DNA of 53,967 bases from Saccharospirillaceae bacterium (GTDB lineage: Bacteria; Pseudomonadota; Gammaproteobacteria; Pseudomonadales; Oceanobacteraceae): contig JAJOJJ010000040.1 in NCBI GenBank assembly GCA_021208685.1, forward strand, positions 1 through 53,967, written 5' to 3'. Below the pieces are notes generated by a model. It was not told where the DNA came from. It was given only the letters and a program-made list of their open reading frames with translations, and searched no databases. Position numbers and translations under genes: made by a program. Below, piece by piece: positions 49,722-53,967 of the stretch (within the stretch, counting starts at the first letter, position 1; each line of letters starts with the position of its first letter).

Positions 49722-51593
49722 ATGGACGTTTTACCCTGGCTACTGTTGGTGGTCGTCATCATCAGCGCTGTTATGCTGCAGCGTCGCCGTCCGCGTGTGT
49801 TGCCCGCTGAACCTTTGTTTGAGCTGAGTCCTGATCCGGTATTGCTGGCCGACAGTCACGGCATTATCCGTATGGCTAACCGGGCGGTGCATCATTTTCT
49901 TGGCTACCCTGAGGGCGATATGAGCGGGCAGCCGGTCGATATTCTGGTGCCTGCCGAGATCCGCAGTCAGCATCATCATCTGGTGGCATTATTCTTTTCT
50001 TCGATTGGCGAACGGCGGATGAATAACCGCATCTGGATCAGCGATGCCCGTGGTCAGAAAATCAATGCTGAGATACATCTGGCTCTGGTGGATTACGGCG
50101 GTGAGCCGATGGCGATTGCCAGTATTCTGGACACCAGCGGATTATGGATTGCTGAGCGAAAATTGCGTGAGCAGCAAAAAGCGTATGATGAGTTGTTTGA
50201 GCATTCCGCCGTGGGAATCTGCAGTGTCAGCCTGGGGGGGCGCTTTCTGCGGGTAAATCGCCGCCTGTGTGACTTGTTGGGATACAGCGGAGAAGAATTG
50301 CTGGAACGCTGCTTTCAGGATCTTACCCATCCGCAAGACCTGGAAGCGGACATTGGTAAAATTAATGGATTACTGAACAGCTGCGCGAATTCTTACACCA
50401 TCGAAAAGCGTTACCGGCATCAGGACGGGAGCTATTTCTGGGCCAATCTGACGGTCACCCTGATCCGGGATGAGCAGAACTTTCCGGATTACTTTATTTC
50501 CGTTATTGAAGACATCAGCAACCGCAAAGAGTCGGAGTTATTGCTGCAACAGTCGGAAACCAAATTCCGTACGATCGCTGAAACCATCCAGTCCGTGGTG
50601 TGGATGTCAACGCCGGGGGTGGAGCGTATGCTGTTTGTGAACCCGGCGTATGAGCATGTCTGGGGGCGCAGCTGCGCCAGCCTGTATAACAACCCGCAGA
50701 GTTTTCTGGAAGGCATTTGTGCTGACGACAGGGAGCGGGTAGTCAAAGAGATTGAGCGGCATAAGCACGGTTACTGGGAAATCGAATACCGTGTGGAGCA
50801 CCCCGAACGCGGTATCCGCTCTATTTTTGATACTGGCAAAGGTGTGTATAACAGCGCCGGAAAGCTGGAATACATGATTGGTCTGGCGACGGATATCAGT
50901 GATCAGGTCAAAGCCAAAGCCGATATGGCCAGAGCCCTGGAGCAGGCGCATCAGGCAACGGAGCGGCTCAATCTGTTAATCCGTACCGATCCGCTGACCG
51001 GTTGCCTGAACCGTCAGGCTCTGTACGAAGAGCTGGAGCATCAGCTGGAACTGTACCGCCGCTATCAGACACCGTGCTCGCTGCTGTTTATTGATCTGAA
51101 TGACTTTAAACAGATTAACGATACTTTCGGCCACATTGCCGGTGATGAGGCCCTGCAGGCACTGGCCGAACATATTCGTCAGCATATCCGTGCCACGGAT
51201 ATTCTTGCACGCTATGCCGGCGACGAATTTGTGGTGGTGTTGCCACAGAGTAATGTGCGTGAAGCCTCACTGGCCTTGCGAAATTTGCGCACTAACGTGC
51301 TGCGCCATCAGACCCCGACAGAAGACTTTATGGTGCACTTCAGTATCGGGTTAGCCTATGTCGGATATCCGGATGTCACCGACGCCAGCAGCTGGATTGG
51401 CGTGGCTGATCAGGCCATGTATCTCGATAAGACCGCGAATTCCGGCAGTCAGGCACCGGTCAGTGCTCCGCCCCGGCAGGCTTGCGACCAGTCTGTCGAC
51501 AGGACGCTGCCGTTGCCCGCGACGGATGAGAATAACCCGGGTTGTGCATCAGAAGACGGTCCGTCATGGTCTGACGGAGAACATCCCGGCTAA
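49722..51593 (+). CDS. PAS-PAS-PAS-GGDEF diguanylate cyclase
   Basis: A 623-residue membrane-anchored signalling protein. Residues 3-18 are hydrophobic (VLPWLLLVVVIISAVML). Three PAS domains follow: about 30-145, 155-280 (HSAVGICSVSLGGRFLRVNR) and 285-410. The last 170 residues form a GGDEF domain (LTGCLNRQALYEELE, LLFIDLNDFKQINDTFGHIAGDEAL). The active-site loop reads AGDEF rather than GGDEF. An RATD motif five residues upstream fits the inhibitory I-site. AGDEF variants can still be active. It makes c-di-GMP if active. The start at 49722 has GGAG upstream; the earlier start 49638 adds 28 residues without support. Confidence 0.9.
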   Translation: MDVLPWLLLVVVIISAVMLQRRRPRVLPAEPLFELSPDPVLLADSHGIIRMANRAVHHFLGYPEGDMSGQPVDILVPAEIRSQHHHLVALFFSSIGERRMNNRIWISDARGQKINAEIHLALVDYGGEPMAIASILDTSGLWIAERKLREQQKAYDELFEHSAVGICSVSLGGRFLRVNRRLCDLLGYSGEELLERCFQDLTHPQDLEADIGKINGLLNSCANSYTIEKRYRHQDGSYFWANLTVTLIRDEQNFPDYFISVIEDISNRKESELLLQQSETKFRTIAETIQSVVWMSTPGVERMLFVNPAYEHVWGRSCASLYNNPQSFLEGICADDRERVVKEIERHKHGYWEIEYRVEHPERGIRSIFDTGKGVYNSAGKLEYMIGLATDISDQVKAKADMARALEQAHQATERLNLLIRTDPLTGCLNRQALYEELEHQLELYRRYQTPCSLLFIDLNDFKQINDTFGHIAGDEALQALAEHIRQHIRATDILARYAGDEFVVVLPQSNVREASLALRNLRTNVLRHQTPTEDFMVHFSIGLAYVGYPDVTDASSWIGVADQAMYLDKTANSGSQAPVSAPPRQACDQSVDRTLPLPATDENNPGCASEDGPSWSDGEHPG

Positions 51594-51664
51594 TACGCTA
51601 ATGCTGTTCAGATGCAGTCAGCGCTGGCTGGTTGCTTAAGTGAACAGCATTACGGCTAATACGC
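51587..51664. repeat. Miniature element: inverted repeats between direct repeats
   Basis: The 12-bp CGGCTAATACGC occurs at 51587-51598 and again at 51653-51664. Between them, TAATGCTGTTCA (51599-51610) and TGAACAGCATTA (51641-51652) are exact inverted repeats. The first direct repeat holds the stop codon of the GGDEF gene (TAA at 51591-51593). The inner right arm, together with neighbouring bases, matches the dispersed repeat at 29300. This has the form of a small inserted element with target duplication. Confidence 0.6.
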
Positions 51665-51740
51665 AGGCTTATCCGTCCGGCGCATCCAGCAACATGCTGT
51701 TGTGTACCCTGCCGTTTACGTGGTTGTTTGCCGCATTGCT

Positions 51741-53477
51741 TTACAGGGGATACAGCGAAGCCCGGGGTTGCGTGCTCTCAGCACGTTGTCGCTGTTGTTT
51801 GAGCAGCGACAGCAGATTCTGGCCGTTGAAGGCTGAATTGACCGTGGGTGAATACAGATACGCATCCAGCTCTGCCAGGGCCGCTTTAAGCTTTGGCTCT
51901 GCCAGAAGCCCGGCAATCGGATGCAGACTGGTCAGCGGCAAATGCGCAGCGTCAGGCGCAGGGGATAACCCGCTGGTGCTTAAACCTCCGGCATTGACCC
52001 AGCCGAGCAGGGCGCTGCGGATGGCATGGGCATCCCCTTTCTGACAGGCCTTCGTCAGCGCCTGCCAGCATTGCGTAAGGGTCTTTGCGCGGTTGTCTGA
52101 AGGGTTATCGTGCCTGTCGGCCACCGACTGAGGCCGTTGGCGCTGCGCCCGCCACCATAAAACCGCAAACAGTACATTGCTCACTATCAGCAGGCCGCAC
52201 ACCATTTGCCAGAGGAACACTGACGGTTGCTCAGCCGTTACGGTGACGGTGGCGGGTGTCTGCATTGCCGTTGCGTCAGCGGGCTCCGGTCGTGGCATGG
52301 GCGTGGATGTGCTGGCGTCACGGGCCGGCTTCACCTGAATGCTGTGCGCCGGTAATACAGCATATTCCAGAGTACCGCTACGGGTGTTCCACCAGGGGAT
52401 GCGGATTTCCGGCAGCAAAATACGGCCACTGCTGCCCGGTACCAGGGCGATAGATTGTTCTGAGGTTCCGGTCAGGCCCTCATCGCTGCTTTGTTCGTTC
52501 TGCTGAGTCTGATCCGGGTAGTAACGCAGATTATCAACCACCGGCAGGGCAATGGCCGGCAGCTGACTGCCGGGTAAACCTTTGGCGGTCAGGATCAGCG
52601 TACGCGTAACCGGCTCGCCGGCCACCCATTGTTGTGGCGGTGTGCTGAAGGTTTCGCTGATGCTCAGGTTTTCAGCCGGAATCCAGGGGGCCTGCGGATA
52701 ATCCGGTGGAATAGCTTTAACCTGCAGGGTAATCGGCTTGCTGACGGCAGAGCCCTGACGGCCACGGCTCCAGCGGTCGTAAGGGTTGCTGATACGGGCG
52801 CTGAAGCGCTGGCCGGGAATCACCAGCTCGCCGCTTTCTTCCGGGAAAATAGCAAAGCGTCGTTCGTACACGCCCAGACGCTGACCATCAACAACGGTGG
52901 TGTACTGGCGCACATCCCCCAACGGCTGTACCAGAGCATCGGTGACTTTAAATTCCGACAGGGTGGCGTCTTCGTGGTTGACGCTGTAATACAGTTTTTC
53001 GGTGTAAAGAATCTGCCCCTGAACGTAATAACTATCCTGTTGGCTGACTTCAATATCGAAGAAAAACTCTTTGGCGATCTGCGCTTTCACGTCTGCCGAC
53101 AGTTCTCGGACGATGATCGTAATGGGCTGCGTCTGCTGATTTTCAAAGCGGACAGGAGGAATGGTCAGCTTGCCATTGCGCTTGGGGGTCAGTGTCAGAG
53201 TCCATTCGGTAAAGGACTCGCTCTTGCCGTTGATGGAGCGGAACTGATTGGAGCGCTGCTGGTTCAGCACCTGAAAATCCTGTTCCAGCGGCGTTAAATC
53301 CGGTGAGCCAAACCCCACCTGTTCACTGTAACGCAGCGTTAAATTAAACGTGTCGTGTTCAGCGACTTCTTTGCGGTCAACGCTGGCACTGAAGGTGGCT
53401 GCCTGAACCTGAATGGCACACAGCAGCAGCGCCAACAGCCAGTGAATGCGGTTAAACAGCAGATCACGCATCACCAT
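51741..53477 (-). CDS. batD: BatD-type oxygen-tolerance protein
   Basis: A 578-residue exported membrane protein. Signal peptide at residues 9-27 (NRIHWLLALLLCAIQVQA). BatD-type Ig-like domains follow: TFSASVDRKEVAEHDTFNLTL, LEQDFQVLNQQRSNQFRSING and FPEESGELVIPGQRF. A later membrane segment (about 422-444, VFLWQMVCGLLIVSNVLFAVLWW) precedes a cytoplasmic helical tail. Bat operons encode VWA proteins and this domain set and are linked to aerotolerance or envelope stress. It overlaps the end of the preceding Bat gene by seven bases. Confidence 0.9.
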   Translation of the reverse strand: MVMRDLLFNRIHWLLALLLCAIQVQAATFSASVDRKEVAEHDTFNLTLRYSEQVGFGSPDLTPLEQDFQVLNQQRSNQFRSINGKSESFTEWTLTLTPKRNGKLTIPPVRFENQQTQPITIIVRELSADVKAQIAKEFFFDIEVSQQDSYYVQGQILYTEKLYYSVNHEDATLSEFKVTDALVQPLGDVRQYTTVVDGQRLGVYERRFAIFPEESGELVIPGQRFSARISNPYDRWSRGRQGSAVSKPITLQVKAIPPDYPQAPWIPAENLSISETFSTPPQQWVAGEPVTRTLILTAKGLPGSQLPAIALPVVDNLRYYPDQTQQNEQSSDEGLTGTSEQSIALVPGSSGRILLPEIRIPWWNTRSGTLEYAVLPAHSIQVKPARDASTSTPMPRPEPADATAMQTPATVTVTAEQPSVFLWQMVCGLLIVSNVLFAVLWWRAQRQRPQSVADRHDNPSDNRAKTLTQCWQALTKACQKGDAHAIRSALLGWVNAGGLSTSGLSPAPDAAHLPLTSLHPIAGLLAEPKLKAALAELDAYLYSPTVNSAFNGQNLLSLLKQQRQRAESTQPRASLYPL

Positions 53478-53967
53478 AAAACATCCTCACTTTCCTGATC
53501 GGCCTGTTGCCGGTACTGGTATAAAAACTTACGTTGCAGCAGGTTGCCGGGATTATCCGGCACCCGGTTCAGCCACTGCTGCATGGCCGCCTGTTCTTCA
53601 CGACTGAGGCCGTTGAGCGGCTGTTCGGCGGCACCGGATTGCTTTTCCGGATTTGCCGCCTGTTCCTGAGCGGTTTGCTGAACAGCAGCCTGTTTATTCC
53701 GTTCATCGGCGGCCTGTTCCTGCTTTTCTCCGGCACTCTGTACCGCGCTTTCTTCAGGCGTTTCTTCGGCGGATTCATTGTCAGGCTGAGCGGTTGCACC
53801 GTTTTGATTCTGGTGCTGCGGGTCTTTGGCCTGTTGGGCCAGCTTATCAGCCTGCTGTTGGGCAAAGGCATCGTCTGCACGTTGATCCTGACCGTTCTGC
53901 GGCTGGCCGCTCTGTTGCTGGCCGCTCTGCTGCTGGCCGTCCTGCTGCTGGCCGTCCTGCTGCTGGC
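53471..53967 (-). CDS. Bat-operon protein (BatC/VWA-type), 3' part only
   Basis: Only the last 165 residues are inside the window; the start lies beyond position 53967. The visible part begins with three-fold repeats of five residues (QQQDG, QQQDG, QQQSG, QQQSG), then a Gln/Glu/Ala-rich disordered region and ends in QQWLNRVPDNPGNLLQRKFLYQY and DQESEDVLW. Such a tail is known from TPR/VWA proteins placed before batD. Its stop (TGA at 53471-53473) lies inside the start of batD. Confidence 0.75.
   Translation of the reverse strand, partial: QQQDGQQQDGQQQSGQQQSGQPQNGQDQRADDAFAQQQADKLAQQAKDPQHQNQNGATAQPDNESAEETPEESAVQSAGEKQEQAADERNKQAAVQQTAQEQAANPEKQSGAAEQPLNGLSREEQAAMQQWLNRVPDNPGNLLQRKFLYQYRQQADQESEDVLW

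Overview
The window looks like chromosomal DNA from a marine gammaproteobacterium of the Oceanospirillales/Pseudomonadales type, probably a hydrocarbon user. The evidence is gene content and order: topA, an Uup-type ABC-F gene and fadBA lie in one stretch. The block alkB, GntR regulator, smc, zipA, ligA is the arrangement I remember for alkB2 of Pseudomonas aeruginosa. The genus cannot be fixed from sequence reading alone. Almost every gene is chromosomal housekeeping or accessory metabolism. I see no phage, plasmid, integrase or CRISPR.

Layout. 1-3.3 kb: a ComEA-like helix-hairpin-helix protein and topA, both on minus. 3.5-6.6 kb: two unrecognised proteins and a PLP enzyme. 6.7-11.5 kb: DUF1853 on minus, then a tight plus-strand run of nadK, metallophosphoesterase, GlpG-type rhomboid, DUF1315 and a DUF2797 gene broken by an in-frame stop. 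11.5-21.5 kb: pepN, a frameshifted DUF1329 gene, a YCF48-like protein, an MMPL/RND exporter, a membrane protein and an AraC regulator. Across the 3' end of the AraC gene lies a 26-residue acidic ORF with a sigma-54-like promoter. 21.8-22.3 kb: four tRNA genes (Val-Asp-Val-Asp) behind a consensus sigma-70 promoter. 22.4-26.7 kb: an RND efflux pump pair. 26.9-29.3 kb: an Uup-type ABC-F gene frameshifted at an A7 tract, and a small membrane protein, followed by REP-like palindromes.

29.6-34.4 kb: a secreted helical protein, then fadB-fadA, the aerobic beta-oxidation complex. 34.7-35.5 kb: a tandem glycine riboswitch in front of a UPF0126/TRIC channel gene. 35.6-38.4 kb: a formate/nitrite channel and a PP2C phosphatase-protein kinase fusion on minus. 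Their leader carries a sigma-54 promoter, two hairpins with identical AACGGC loops and an overlapping terminator, which is the layout of an ANTAR (NasT-type) antitermination leader. 38.6-41.5 kb: an EamA permease, alkB alkane hydroxylase and a divergent GntR regulator with a perfect palindrome between the last two. 41.5-51.6 kb: smc, zipA, ligA, a lipoprotein lytic transglycosylase and a PAS-GGDEF protein. 51.7 kb to the end: batD and the 3' part of a second Bat-type gene, running off the window.

How the parts connect. AlkB oxidises n-alkanes and FadBA degrades the resulting fatty acids. The nitrite channel and kinase look controlled by nitrogen supply. Three separate genes (DUF2797, DUF1329, uup) carry one disrupting lesion each within 18 kb, so either the assembly has small errors or this strain is losing them.
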